Positions 28,817 through 37,081 of a DNA stretch of 64,000 nt are shown here, piece by piece. Every line of letters starts with the position of its first letter. Position 1 is the stretch's first letter. A model generated the notes under the pieces. That model had not been told where the DNA came from, made no database searches, and saw only the letters and a program-made list of their open reading frames with translations. Position numbers and translations under genes: made by a program. Origin of the DNA: Streptantibioticus ferralitis (GTDB lineage: Bacteria; Actinomycetota; Actinomycetes; Streptomycetales; Streptomycetaceae); the NCBI RefSeq assembly GCF_029223525.1, contig NZ_JARHTQ010000038.1:1-64000 (forward strand), read 5' to 3'.

Positions 28817-29578
28817 TCACGCGCTGCGGGCCGCGTTCGCCATGATCGCGTCCCGAAGGAAGGCGGCCATGCCGGGTTTGATGGCCTCGTAGTTGCCCTT
28901 GAAGCGCTCATCGGCCACGTACATCCCGCCGAGCCCGGTGTGGATCTGGTACGGGCAGTCGTAGAAGAAGCGGCAGATGTGCTGCCGGTGCTCCTCGGCG
29001 AGGTCCATCGCCTCCTCCGACTGCGGCGCGGCTCCGGTTTCCATCAACGCGGCTATCTTGGCGTTGATGTCGGCGGCGTCCGCGTTGATGCGCAGCCAGT
29101 CCTCCTTGGTGTACGTCGCGGCCCTGCGCTGGGACTGCCGGTACGCCTCGGTGTGGCCCCAGCGCTGCTCGACCTCCTCCGCGTAGTCGTCCGGGTCGTA
29201 GTCCGGTCCGAAGACCTCGAACTTCTCCTCGGGCGTCAGGTTGATTCCCAATTTCCTTGCCTCCATGGCTCGTTCGACGGCCGCGGCCATCTGCCGCAAC
29301 CTCGCGATCCGGTCCGTCAGTACGGAGTACTGGCGGCGCAGATGCTCCGCCGGGTCCGCCTCCGGATCGCTGACGAGGACGGCGATCTCCTCCAGCGGGA
29401 AGCCGAGTTCGCGGTAGAACAGGATCTGCTGGAGCCGGTCCAGGTCGACGTCCTCGTACCGCCGGTGGCCCGCGTGGCTGCGGCCACTCGCGGTGAGCAG
29501 CCCGATCTCGTCGTAGTGGTGCAGGGTCCGCACCGTGACGCCGGCGAGCGTCGCGACCTGTCCGACCGAGTAACTCAT
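28817..29578 (-). CDS. MerR family regulator of the TipA type
   Basis: This is a transcriptional activator with an N-terminal MerR helix-turn-helix (VGQVATLAGVTVRTLHHYDEIGLL), a dimerisation coiled coil, and a C-terminal TipAS-like antibiotic-recognition domain. In TipA of Streptomyces lividans this domain traps thiopeptide antibiotics through cysteines and activates its own promoter. Here two cysteines lie close together in HICRFFYDCPYQIHTG, near those positions. The start ATG 29578 is preceded by GAGGACGGAG. A block of direct and inverted repeats lies just upstream. Confidence 0.9.
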   Translation of the reverse strand: MSYSVGQVATLAGVTVRTLHHYDEIGLLTASGRSHAGHRRYEDVDLDRLQQILFYRELGFPLEEIAVLVSDPEADPAEHLRRQYSVLTDRIARLRQMAAAVERAMEARKLGINLTPEEKFEVFGPDYDPDDYAEEVEQRWGHTEAYRQSQRRAATYTKEDWLRINADAADINAKIAALMETGAAPQSEEAMDLAEEHRQHICRFFYDCPYQIHTGLGGMYVADERFKGNYEAIKPGMAAFLRDAIMANAARSA

Positions 29579-29591
29579 CGCTCCGTCCTCT

Positions 29592-29662
29592 TCTCGTCGC
29601 CGCGAGTTCTCGTCGCCGCGAGTCGGCTTCTTCTCGCGGCGAGCACTTCTTGTCGCCGCGAG
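29592..29662. promoter_or_regulatory. Repeat block upstream of the tipA-like gene
   Basis: The element tctcgtcgccgcgag occurs at 29592 and 29608 (16-bp period), and tcgccgcgag again at 29652-29661. The inverted ctcgcggcga is at 29633-29642. This makes a candidate operator array for the autoregulated TipA-like protein. Confidence 0.5.
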
Positions 29663-29674
29663 ATCAGGTTGGGC

Positions 29675-29691
29675 CCTCACGTCGCGTGAGG
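29675..29691. terminator. Hairpin after the SpoIIE-type gene
   Basis: cctcacg and cgtgagg form a 7-bp stem with a 3-nt loop, 13 nt beyond the stop of the minus-strand phosphatase gene. Confidence 0.6.
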
Positions 29692-29703
29692 TGCAAGCGG
29701 GAA

Positions 29704-31407
29704 TCACCGGCCGGGTCGATCGGGCGGTGGCTTGCGCAGGCGTGCGGCGAGTACCGCCACGTCGTCCTCGGCGGCAGTGGTCATCAGTTTGGCGAGGATG
29801 CGGTCCAGCAGGGCGTCAAGGCTGATGTCGACGGGCGCGGCCAGGTCCGTCAGGCGGCGCAGCGAACGGTCGATGTCCTCGCCGCGCCGCTCCACCAGGC
29901 CGTCGGTGAACAGCAGCAGCACGGCACCGGCCAACGCCGGCCGTTCGACCGACAGGTAGCCGCCGAGGCCGGTGCCCAGTGGCGGCCCCGGCGGGACGGG
30001 CAGCAGTTCGATGTGGCCGTCCCTGTGCAGGGCGGCGGGCGGCAGGTGGCCCGCGCTGGCGTACGTCACGGTCTCCCGCTCCGGATCGGCGACCGCGAGC
30101 AGGCAGGTGGCGGGCCGGTCGGTGCCGGTGCCGATGATCAGCGCGTCGAGCTGTTCGAGGATCTGGTCCGGCGGCAGATCGGCGGCTGCCAGGACCCGCA
30201 GCATGGAGCGGTAGTGCCCCATGTCGACGGCCGCCTCCACGCCGTGGCCCATCACGTCCCCCATCGCCAACAGGGTCCGCCCGCCGGAGAGTTGGACGGT
30301 GTCGAACCAGTCGCCGCCCACCAGGGCGGTGCTGCCGGCCGGCAGATAGCGGGAGGCCACCTCCACCGTGGGCTGCGGGGTGGCGGGCTCGGAGAGCAGC
30401 GCCCGCTGCAGTTCCAGGGCGATGCCGTGTTCGCGGGTGTAGTGGCGGGCGTTGTCCAGGCTGATCGCGGCGCGGCCGGCCAGGTCCTGGGCGATGATCA
30501 CGTCCTCCTCGGTGAAGTCCGGGGAGTCCCCGGCCCGGAACAGCGTCACGGTGCCGATCGGATGGCCCCTGGCGACCAGCGGTACCACCATTCCGGAGTG
30601 GAACCCGGCGGCCCGGCAGCGGGCCACGCGCTCGGTGTTCGCGGGGGCCCGGCCCGCCCCGGAGTGGGCGAACCCGTTGTCGACCAGCGGCCGTCCGGTC
30701 TCCAGACAGCTCGGGATCGCCGACCCGTTCCGGTACCGCACGTACTCCCCCGAGGCCTCGAACACCCCCGCCTGGCCGCGCAGCGACGGCACCACCGACA
30801 CCGCGGCCCGGCGCAGCCGCAGGACCCCGCGCGGCGGCGGCCACAGCCCGTCCGCCTCCTCGGGCGGTACGACCTCGACGGTGACCGCGTCGGCGAGCAC
30901 GGGGACCAGGAAATCGGCTAGTTCCGCGCAGGTGGTGTCCATCTCCAGGGTGGTGCCGATCCGGGTCGCCGCGGTGTCCAGCAGGGCGAGCCGCTCGCGG
31001 GCCTTCTCCAGGTCGTGCTGGACCTGCCGGGAGGCGCTGACCTCCAGCACGATGCCGATCAGGCCGATGACCCGGCCGTCCTGTTCCAGCCGGTGGTAGG
31101 CGCCGTGCCAATAGCGGCGTTCGTGGCCCGAAGCGGCCCGGGTGTGCCCGCTGGACGTGGCCTCCCGCGGCGTTCCGTCGGCCAGCACCTGGCGCAGCAC
31201 GTCCTCCCTGGCTTCGAGCGCGGGCAGTACCTCGGCGATGGTCCGGCCGGTGTGTTCGGCGGCGGGTACGCCGTTCATCCGGGCCAGTGCGGGGTTGACG
31301 TAGACGTACCGCAGCTCGGTGTCCAGCACGCCGATCCCGGCGGTGGTGCCCTCCAGGATCTGGCGCAGGACCGGACTGGTCAGCGGGTCCGGAGGATCGG
31401 TGGCCAC
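29704..31407 (-). CDS. PAS-GAF-SpoIIE (PP2C-type) protein phosphatase
   Basis: This is a predicted serine phosphatase that acts on anti-anti-sigma factors. In order it has a PAS domain (about 12-130), a GAF domain (about 150-310) and a C-terminal PP2C-like SpoIIE domain. Metal-site acidic motifs are GGDWFDTV, GDVMGHG, LLLFTDGLVERR and AEDDVAVLAARL. No kinase-like HATPase is attached, unlike many Streptomyces paralogues. The GTG start at 31407 follows GAGGAGG. No cognate anti-sigma factor is adjacent. Confidence 0.92.
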   Translation of the reverse strand: MATDPPDPLTSPVLRQILEGTTAGIGVLDTELRYVYVNPALARMNGVPAAEHTGRTIAEVLPALEAREDVLRQVLADGTPREATSSGHTRAASGHERRYWHGAYHRLEQDGRVIGLIGIVLEVSASRQVQHDLEKARERLALLDTAATRIGTTLEMDTTCAELADFLVPVLADAVTVEVVPPEEADGLWPPPRGVLRLRRAAVSVVPSLRGQAGVFEASGEYVRYRNGSAIPSCLETGRPLVDNGFAHSGAGRAPANTERVARCRAAGFHSGMVVPLVARGHPIGTVTLFRAGDSPDFTEEDVIIAQDLAGRAAISLDNARHYTREHGIALELQRALLSEPATPQPTVEVASRYLPAGSTALVGGDWFDTVQLSGGRTLLAMGDVMGHGVEAAVDMGHYRSMLRVLAAADLPPDQILEQLDALIIGTGTDRPATCLLAVADPERETVTYASAGHLPPAALHRDGHIELLPVPPGPPLGTGLGGYLSVERPALAGAVLLLFTDGLVERRGEDIDRSLRRLTDLAAPVDISLDALLDRILAKLMTTAAEDDVAVLAARLRKPPPDRPGR

Positions 31408-31681
31408 CGGAGTCCTCCTCGTCTGCCGTCGCGCCTGTCGGTATGGCCCGCATCCATCCTGATCCGTGGCCGGATCACCCGCATCCGGGCGTCAGCGAGC
31501 GGGCGGAAGCCGGTTGGCCACTTCTGCATGTTGCCTCAGGCGACAGATGGTCATTACAACTAGATGGGCGTACTGTGATCGAAGCGGCCCGGTGGCCGGA
31601 TGCGCTGCGGGACCGTCAACGACGGGGGCAGAGCCGAGCCCCGGCTTCCGGGGCTGCCGACCGGAGGAGGAGAGACCGCCT

Positions 31682-32053
31682 TTGTGCGGGATCACCGGAT
31701 GGATCTCCTACGACCATGACCCCGCCCGCGAGCAGGCCACGCTGGACGCGATGACCCAGACCGTGGCCTGCCGCGGCCCGGACGCCTCGGGGGTCTGGCT
31801 GGACCGGCACGCGGCGTTCGGACACCGCCGCCTCGCCGTCATCGACATCGAGGGCGGCAAGCAGCCGATGTCCGTCGAAGCCGACGGACGCACCCTGCTC
31901 GTGACGACCTACAGCGGCGAGATATACAACTACCGTGATTTGCGGGCCGAGTTGACCTCGCTCGGCCACACCTTCCGCACCAGCAGCGACACCGAAGTGG
32001 CGCTGCACGCCTACCTGGAGTGGGGCGAGGGGTTCACCGAGCGAAGGCGGTGA
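31682..32053 (+). pseudogene. asnB: Truncated asparagine synthase (glutamine-hydrolysing), N-terminal fragment
   Basis: Only the first 123 residues of a normally 600-aa AsnB-type enzyme remain. The TTG start gives the N-terminal Cys nucleophile (CGITGWISYD), and the glutaminase motifs RGPDASGVW, GHRRLAVID and YSGEIYNYRDLR are intact. The homology ends abruptly after WGEGFTER, within about three codons of a stop. No synthetase domain follows; the next gene is an unrelated PAP2 phosphatase. GGAGGAGG lies upstream, so the fragment may still be translated. A deletion most likely removed the rest. Confidence 0.85.
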
Positions 32054-32152
32054 GCGGCGGTCGGACGACTTCCGTAGCCGACGGGGCGTCAACCCGGCCC
32101 CCGGCAGGGAACCCTCACCGGCAGGAGAACCCGCCCCGCCCCCGGCAGGGGA

Positions 32153-32803
32153 TCACACGTCGGCGAGGAACGGCTTCAGGCGGCCCTGCCGGGCACGGTC
32201 GACCAGGGGGGTGCCAAGGCGGCCGGCGAGCGGGACGAGGACGGCGGCCAGCACGATGCCCACCACCGCGCCGACCAGCACATCGTGCGGGTAGTGCGCA
32301 CCGACGTACACCCGCGAAGCACCCATCGCGGTGGCCGCCAGCACGGCCAGCCAGCCGATCCTGCGGTGGATCAGGAGCAGCGCGACGGCGGCCGAGAACG
32401 CGACCACCGTGTGGTTGCTCGGGAACGCCCAGTCCCCCGGTCCGGCGCACGTCTCCAGGTTGAAGCTGTGCGGAATCTGCTGGCAGGGCCGCCTTTCCTG
32501 GACGACGGACTTCAGCAGATCGTTGGCGACGTAGGCGACGACCACCACGATCGGCGCGGCCAGCACCCGCGTCATCATCCCGGACGGCTGCCGCCGGGCG
32601 GACCACCAGACGAGCAGCATCAGAACGGCGAAGATCACGATGCCGTACGCCGACCAGTACTTGATGAGGCTGTCCAGCCAGCTGGGCGCGGTGCGTGCCC
32701 AGTCGGTGATGTCCGTGTACAACCCGCCGTCGATCTGTGAGCCGTCGAAGGCCAGGCTGACGAAGGTGCTGTGGGCCACATCGGCGACAGGCGGTGCGAG
32801 CAC
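32153..32803 (-). CDS. PAP2 family phosphatase
   Basis: This is a membrane phosphatase of the PAP2/BcrC type, likely acting on lipid pyrophosphates such as undecaprenyl pyrophosphate. The three-part active site is complete: K-x6-RP in KSVVQERRP, PSNH in AFPSNHTVV, and SR-x5-H-x3-D in SRVYVGAHYPHD. Five to six membrane segments are seen. The GTG start at 32803 follows GGAGG. It is divergent from a BlaI-type repressor, and a palindrome sits between them, so it is probably in the repressor's regulon. Confidence 0.9.
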   Translation of the reverse strand: MLAPPVADVAHSTFVSLAFDGSQIDGGLYTDITDWARTAPSWLDSLIKYWSAYGIVIFAVLMLLVWWSARRQPSGMMTRVLAAPIVVVVAYVANDLLKSVVQERRPCQQIPHSFNLETCAGPGDWAFPSNHTVVAFSAAVALLLIHRRIGWLAVLAATAMGASRVYVGAHYPHDVLVGAVVGIVLAAVLVPLAGRLGTPLVDRARQGRLKPFLADV

Positions 32804-32860
32804 GGGCGGCGTTCCTCCGATAATCAACGACGAGCGGCGGGCCGTACCGGCCCGCCAAAT

Positions 32861-32878
32861 GTCTACAGACTCGTAGAC
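32861..32878. promoter_or_regulatory. Palindromic operator, GTCTAC-N6-GTAGAC (copy 1)
   Basis: This exact inverted repeat lies in the 116-bp space between the divergent PAP2 and blaI-like genes, 42 nt before the blaI start. The identical half-sites and spacing recur at 34687, before a dedA gene. Known BlaI/MecI operators are similar dyads centred on TACA-N2-TGTA-like cores. Confidence 0.75.
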
Positions 32879-32919
32879 TGTTGGCCAACTGTAGTCGACG
32901 GGAAAGGGGACGGAATCCC

Positions 32920-33372
32920 GTGACGGACATCGCGCGCCGCCCGGCCGGCGAGCTGGAGGCGGCCGTCCTCGCCGCCTTGTGGGCCGCCCACACCCCGCTG
33001 ACACCACCACAGGTCCAGCAGTCGCTCGGCGGCACGTTGGCCCGTACAACGGTCGCCACGATCCTCGCCCGGCTGTACGACAAGGGCACCGTGGTGCGCA
33101 GCCGAGCCGGCCGCGCCTACGCCTACACCCCGGCGGTGGAGGACGAGGCCGCGCTGGCCGCCCGGCGCATGCACAGCGAGCTGGAGAAGGGCGACGACCG
33201 CAGCGGGGTGCTCGCCCGTTTCGTCTCCCGGCTCTCCCCCGACGACGAGCAGGTGCTGCGGCTGCTGCTCTCCCAGCCGCAACCGACGCCGAAGGGCGCC
33301 TCCCCCGACACGTCCCACGAGTCGGGTTCGCCCAGCCGACAGGGTGCACCGGAACCGAGGAGGCAGCAGTGA
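32920..33372 (+). CDS. BlaI/MecI/CopY-family transcriptional repressor
   Basis: This is a 150-aa winged-helix repressor. The N-terminal recognition region (ELEAAVLAALWAAHTPLTPPQVQQSL... TTVATILARLYDKGTVVRSRAGRAYAY) is a typical Penicillinase_R domain. The dimerisation helices follow, then a Ser/Pro-rich tail. The stop overlaps the downstream M56 peptidase start by 4 nt, the usual repressor/sensor pair arrangement in which the peptidase triggers repressor inactivation. GTG 32920 is preceded by AAAGGGGA. Confidence 0.93.
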   Translation: MTDIARRPAGELEAAVLAALWAAHTPLTPPQVQQSLGGTLARTTVATILARLYDKGTVVRSRAGRAYAYTPAVEDEAALAARRMHSELEKGDDRSGVLARFVSRLSPDDEQVLRLLLSQPQPTPKGASPDTSHESGSPSRQGAPEPRRQQ

Positions 33373-34364
33373 CCTGGGCCGTCTGGGCGCCACTGCTCGC
33401 GCCACTGCTCGCCGTACCGGCCGCCCGCCGACTGGCGGACATCCTCGCGCCCCGGACCGCGGCGCTCCTGCTCGCCGCGACCGCCGCACTCCTCGCACTG
33501 CTCAGCACGGGCTCGCTGGCCCTGCTGACCGCCGCCGGGCTGCTGCGGATGCCGGTCATCGCCGCCCTCGGCCATCTGTCGGCGCCGCTGATGCGCCGTA
33601 GGAACCCCATCGACATGCCGGTCGGCGCGCTCGCAGCGCTCGCGCTGGTCGCCGTGGCCGTCGTGGCCCTCCGCGCCGCGCGTCGGCACCACACCGACCT
33701 GCTGCGCGCGGCGAGCGCCGTCGACCGGCACGGCAGCGCGGGCGATCTGACCGTTCTGCCCGATCCGGGGGCCGACGCCTACGCGCTGCCGGGCCGCCCC
33801 GGCCGGGTGGTGGTCACCGCGGGCATGTTGCGCAAACTCGACGCCAGCGAGCGCGAGGTGCTGCTCGCGCATGAGCGCGCGCATCTGCGCGGGCGCCACC
33901 ATCTGCTGATCGTCTGCGCCGATCTGGCCTCCTGCCTGCATCCCGCGCTGCGCGGGCTGCAGGCGCCGCTCTCGTTCCATCTGGAGCGGTGGGCGGACGA
34001 GTCCGCCGCGACGGTGGTCGGCGACCGGCGGCTGACCGCCCGCGCCGTGGGCCGGGCGGCGCTGGCCGCGTCGGCCGCCCCGGCCGGACGCCGCCCCGCG
34101 GCGGCCCTCGCCGTCGCGGCCGGTCCGGTACCGCGCCGGGTCGCCGCGCTCCTGGAGGCGCCCCGGCCGCGCACACCCTGGTCCCGGCTGATCGCACTGC
34201 GCCCGGCGGCCGCCATCGCGGCCGTACTGGCCGCCTGCGTCCTCGCATCCGGGGTGAGCACGCTGGTGGCGGCGCACGACCTGCACGCCAACATCGAGTC
34301 CGCCCAGGGCCCGCATGAACACGACCATGGCCACGACCACGACCTGGTGCCCATTCCGGGCTAG
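33369..34364 (+). CDS. M56 family membrane metallopeptidase
   Basis: This is a BlaR1/MecR1-like antirepressor peptidase without a penicillin-binding sensor domain. Three to four membrane segments flank a cytoplasmic catalytic loop with the zinc motif HERAH (LLAHERAHLRGRHH) and the downstream acidic residue in ERWADESA. A last membrane segment is followed by a His/Asp-rich tail (HEHDHGHDHD) that could bind metal. It is translationally coupled (GTGA) to the BlaI-like repressor, which is its likely target. Confidence 0.9.
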   Translation: MTWAVWAPLLAPLLAVPAARRLADILAPRTAALLLAATAALLALLSTGSLALLTAAGLLRMPVIAALGHLSAPLMRRRNPIDMPVGALAALALVAVAVVALRAARRHHTDLLRAASAVDRHGSAGDLTVLPDPGADAYALPGRPGRVVVTAGMLRKLDASEREVLLAHERAHLRGRHHLLIVCADLASCLHPALRGLQAPLSFHLERWADESAATVVGDRRLTARAVGRAALAASAAPAGRRPAAALAVAAGPVPRRVAALLEAPRPRTPWSRLIALRPAAAIAAVLAACVLASGVSTLVAAHDLHANIESAQGPHEHDHGHDHDLVPIPG

Positions 34365-34782
34365 GGCTGCCCGGCGGATCCTCGACGGCCGTCCCGGTCG
34401 GCTCGGCACCGCCGGTCCACCGCCCCGGCTACGGCGGGGGAAGGCCATCCGCCGCCCCGGGGGACGCGACGACCACGCCCGCGAGGCGCGGACGCACCGG
34501 CGAGGCCCCCCGCCGAGACGGCGAGCCACCACAAGACCGGCACTCACCGCTCCACCACGGCCCACGGACCAGCCCCTACGCCGGAAAATCCGGCCCCGGC
34601 GGCAACCGGATCCGGCCCGCCGCACGCCGTACAGCACGAGCCCGTATGCTCCGGGTCGCCGCGCGGCGCAGCGCACCACGATTTGCGTCTACACTCACGT
34701 AGACCTTCGCTGGACCGTCAGCACCGTCATCGACCGTCTTGACCGCCATTGAGGCTGGGCTCACAGCCGCAGAGGGGCGCAC
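34365..34782. other. Intergenic stretch before dedA
   Basis: These 418 bp hold no supported gene. The first 320 bp are featureless GC-rich sequence. The second copy of the palindromic operator and the dedA promoter occupy the last 100 bp. Confidence 0.6.
34687..34704 (+). promoter_or_regulatory. Palindromic operator, GTCTAC-N6-GTAGAC (copy 2)
   Basis: The half-sites and 6-nt spacer are the same as the copy at 32861, and the site lies 78 nt before the dedA ATG. This suggests that the adjacent BlaI-like repressor also controls the DedA gene. Confidence 0.75.
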
Positions 34783-35469
34783 ATGAACCTGACCCACGGA
34801 TCACAGCTAGCCGTCAACGTCCTGGATCCCACCTCACTGCTGTCGTCGTTCGGCGCGATCGGCATCCTGGTGGTGCTGTTCGCCGAGACCGGCCTGCTGG
34901 TGGGCTTCTTCCTGCCCGGCGACTCACTGCTGTTCACCGCGGGCCTGTTCACCACGACCAGCTCGAAGTCAGTGATCCATCTGTCGCTGACCTGGGTGCT
35001 GATCGCCTCGGCGGTCGGCGCGCTGCTCGGCGCGCAGACCGGTTACCTCCTCGGACGGCGTGGCGGCCCCGCACTGCTCGCCCGGGTCAAGAACCCCAAG
35101 CTCCACGAGGCCGTCGAGCGCTCCGGCGAGATGCTGGAGAAGTACGGCTACGGCAAGGCGATCGTGCTGGCCCGCTTCATCCCGTTGGTGCGGACCGTGC
35201 TGAACCCGATGGCGGGCGCACTCGGCGTACCCGCCAAGGTCTTCACCATGTGGCAGATCGTCGGTGGACTGGTGTGGAGCCTGGGCGTCACCCTCGCCGG
35301 GCACGCGCTGGGCTCGACCATCCCGAACATCGACCACTACCTGCTGCCGATCATCGCCGTGGTGGTCATCCTGTCGCTGATCCCGGTGGCCCTGGAGATC
35401 CGGCGGGCCCGCCGGGCACCCGCGAACGCGGCCGGCGCGGTGAACCCGACGCCGGAACACAAGGCGTAA
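34783..35469 (+). CDS. DedA family membrane protein, BlaI-linked
   Basis: This is a 228-aa DedA protein. The conserved FAETGLLVGFFLPGDSLLF, GAQTGYLLGRRGG and ARFIPLVRTVLNPMAG blocks are intact. Some DedA proteins (UptA type) recycle undecaprenyl phosphate across the membrane. Together with the PAP2 phosphatase and the shared operator, this points to lipid-carrier recycling under cell-wall stress control, which is an inference. The ribosome site AGAGGGG lies five nt before the ATG. Confidence 0.92.
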   Translation: MNLTHGSQLAVNVLDPTSLLSSFGAIGILVVLFAETGLLVGFFLPGDSLLFTAGLFTTTSSKSVIHLSLTWVLIASAVGALLGAQTGYLLGRRGGPALLARVKNPKLHEAVERSGEMLEKYGYGKAIVLARFIPLVRTVLNPMAGALGVPAKVFTMWQIVGGLVWSLGVTLAGHALGSTIPNIDHYLLPIIAVVVILSLIPVALEIRRARRAPANAAGAVNPTPEHKA

Positions 35470-35491
35470 GCGCCACGTACCGCCCGATCCG

Positions 35492-35740
35492 TCAGCCCGT
35501 CGGCGTGCTTCCCCGCAGGAACGCGTCGCCGTGCTGGCGGATGTGCGTTTCCAGCGCCTGCAGGGCGCTGTCCACGGCCTCGTGTGAGCCCGATCCGCGC
35601 TGCTCGGCGTAGTAGGCGGCGCCGAGCTTGCGCAGCAGGTCGTGCCCGGTGCGCTGCGCCTGCACCTCTTCGACCTTCTCCTTGCCCACATCCAGTCCGC
35701 GCTGGGCGACTTCCTTGGCTCGGTCCAGGAATCCGGTCAT
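35492..35740 (-). CDS. Small conserved hypothetical protein
   Basis: This is an 82-aa, charged, mostly helical protein (FLDRAKEVAQRGLDVGKEKV start). It has no membrane segment or known motif. GGAGGG lies eight nt before the ATG. It resembles small Streptomyces proteins of unknown function and is convergent with dedA. Confidence 0.7.
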   Translation of the reverse strand: MTGFLDRAKEVAQRGLDVGKEKVEEVQAQRTGHDLLRKLGAAYYAEQRGSGSHEAVDSALQALETHIRQHGDAFLRGSTPTG

Positions 35741-35962
35741 GCCGTGCCCTCCGTAACATCGGTGCGTACCAGATCAACGTTTCCGCCTGAAGACGGAGTT
35801 CCGCACCCGGGCGGCGGACCGGCTGAGCCATCCGGGGTTCCGCCGATGTTTCTCGTCGAGCGCTTCCGGTCAGGTACCCGAACAAGCGATACTCCGAATC
35901 AGGAAGCCCATCACATAGCCGTAGGTCGCCGCTGGTGACCGTGGCGAGAGCGAGGCTGCAGG

Positions 35963-36283
35963 ATGTTCAGGAACGGACTCGAACCGTGGCACATCATCCT
36001 GGTCGTGCTGGTGTTCGTGTTGCTGTTCGGATCCAGGAAGCTTCCGGACGCCGCGCGCGGCATCGGCAAGTCACTGCGCATCCTGAAGTCGGAAACCCGC
36101 GCCCTGCGGGAGGATGACGCGGACACCGGCGATTCGGCCGGTTCGAGCGGCAGTGGCTCGGCCGCCCCCGGCGCGGACACCGCCGCCCAGGAGGGCAAGT
36201 CCCAGGAGGCCCTGGAGCACAAGCCCGCCCCGCAGTCCGCCTCGGACCCCAGCACGGCCAAGGACCGGCACCACACGGCGTAG
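35963..36283 (+). CDS. Sec-independent translocase protein TatA/TatE-like
   Basis: This is a pore-forming subunit of the twin-arginine export pathway. One N-terminal membrane helix ([15 protein letters not shown]), the hinge [19 protein letters not shown] and an amphipathic helix are typical of TatA. The C-terminal 50 residues are a low-complexity Ser/Gly/Ala-rich tail, longer than usual. No tatB or tatC is nearby. It starts the accessory region, but a link to the cluster is not evident. Confidence 0.9.
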   Translation: MFRNGLEPWHIILVVLVFVLLFGSRKLPDAARGIGKSLRILKSETRALREDDADTGDSAGSSGSGSAAPGADTAAQEGKSQEALEHKPAPQSASDPSTAKDRHHTA

Positions 36284-36327
36284 CCGCTCCGCCAACTCCC
36301 CGCGCCCGGCCGGTTGTTGACGGCCAC

Positions 36328-36380
36328 TTGACGAAGTGCGGCGGCGCACACTGGCGGCCCCCAGCGCACTGGCACAGGAT
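36328..36380 (+). promoter_or_regulatory. Promoter region of first quinone reductase (duplicated element)
   Basis: The block ttgacgaagtgcggcg (36328-36343), then ctggcacaggat 41 nt later, matches the region 39731-39782 before the paralogous gene. The ttgac may be a -35 box. Confidence 0.6.
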
Positions 36381-36459
36381 CGGAAGGCCCGCAAGCCACG
36401 GGAATTCGGATCACCACGGTCAGTGCGGCTGGCCCATCCGTCGAGGGAGCGCTACGGAC

Positions 36460-37077
36460 ATGACCAATGTCGCCGTCATCTACTACTCGTCCACCGGAAG
36501 CACGTACAAGCTCGCCGAGGCCGCGGCGGCCGCCGCGCAGAAGGCGGGCGGCGAAGTACGGCTGCGCAAGATCGCCGAACTGGACCCGCAGGCCGCCGCC
36601 TCCACCCGCGACGGCGCGGCCGAACACCGCGCCGCCACCGCCGACGTCCCCGAGGCCACGCCCGAGGACCTGGAATGGGCCGACGCCATCCTGCTCGGCA
36701 CCCCCGTCCACTTCGGCCTGCCCGCACCGCAGTTGATGCACTTCATCAACGGCACGTCCGCGCTCTCCATCCCGGGCAGGCTGCTCGACAAGGCGGTGTC
36801 CGCGTTCGCCTCCGGCTCCGCGAACCAGGGCGGCCAGGTCAGCGCGATCCTCGCGCTGCACAACGCCATCTGCCACTGGGGTTCGGTCATCGTCCCCACC
36901 GGCTCCACCGACCCGGTGCTGTACGAGCCGAACAACGGCAACCCCTACGGCGTCAGCAGCACCACCAAGAACGAGACCGGCTACGTCCACGACGAGAACC
37001 TCGCCGCGATCGACTTCCAGACCCGCCGCACCATGGAGATCGCCGCGGCGATAGCCCGCGGCGCCGAGGCCGTCTGA
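36460..37077 (+). CDS. WrbA-like NAD(P)H:quinone/azo reductase, flavodoxin fold (copy 1)
   Basis: This 205-aa protein has a flavodoxin-fold FMN motif (YYSSTGSTYKLAEA), the loop TPVHFGLPAPQLMHFIN and the WrbA hallmark GNPYGVSS. Such enzymes reduce quinones with two electrons, and some relatives reduce azo compounds. It is the first gene of an apparent operon with an MFS exporter (4 nt away) and an arylamine N-acetyltransferase. A paralogue, about half identical by eye, is at 39861 with a similar promoter and ribosome site. A role in the cluster (reducing a diazo, azo or quinoid intermediate) is inferred. Confidence 0.88.
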   Translation: MTNVAVIYYSSTGSTYKLAEAAAAAAQKAGGEVRLRKIAELDPQAAASTRDGAAEHRAATADVPEATPEDLEWADAILLGTPVHFGLPAPQLMHFINGTSALSIPGRLLDKAVSAFASGSANQGGQVSAILALHNAICHWGSVIVPTGSTDPVLYEPNNGNPYGVSSTTKNETGYVHDENLAAIDFQTRRTMEIAAAIARGAEAV

Positions 37078-37081
37078 CGCC

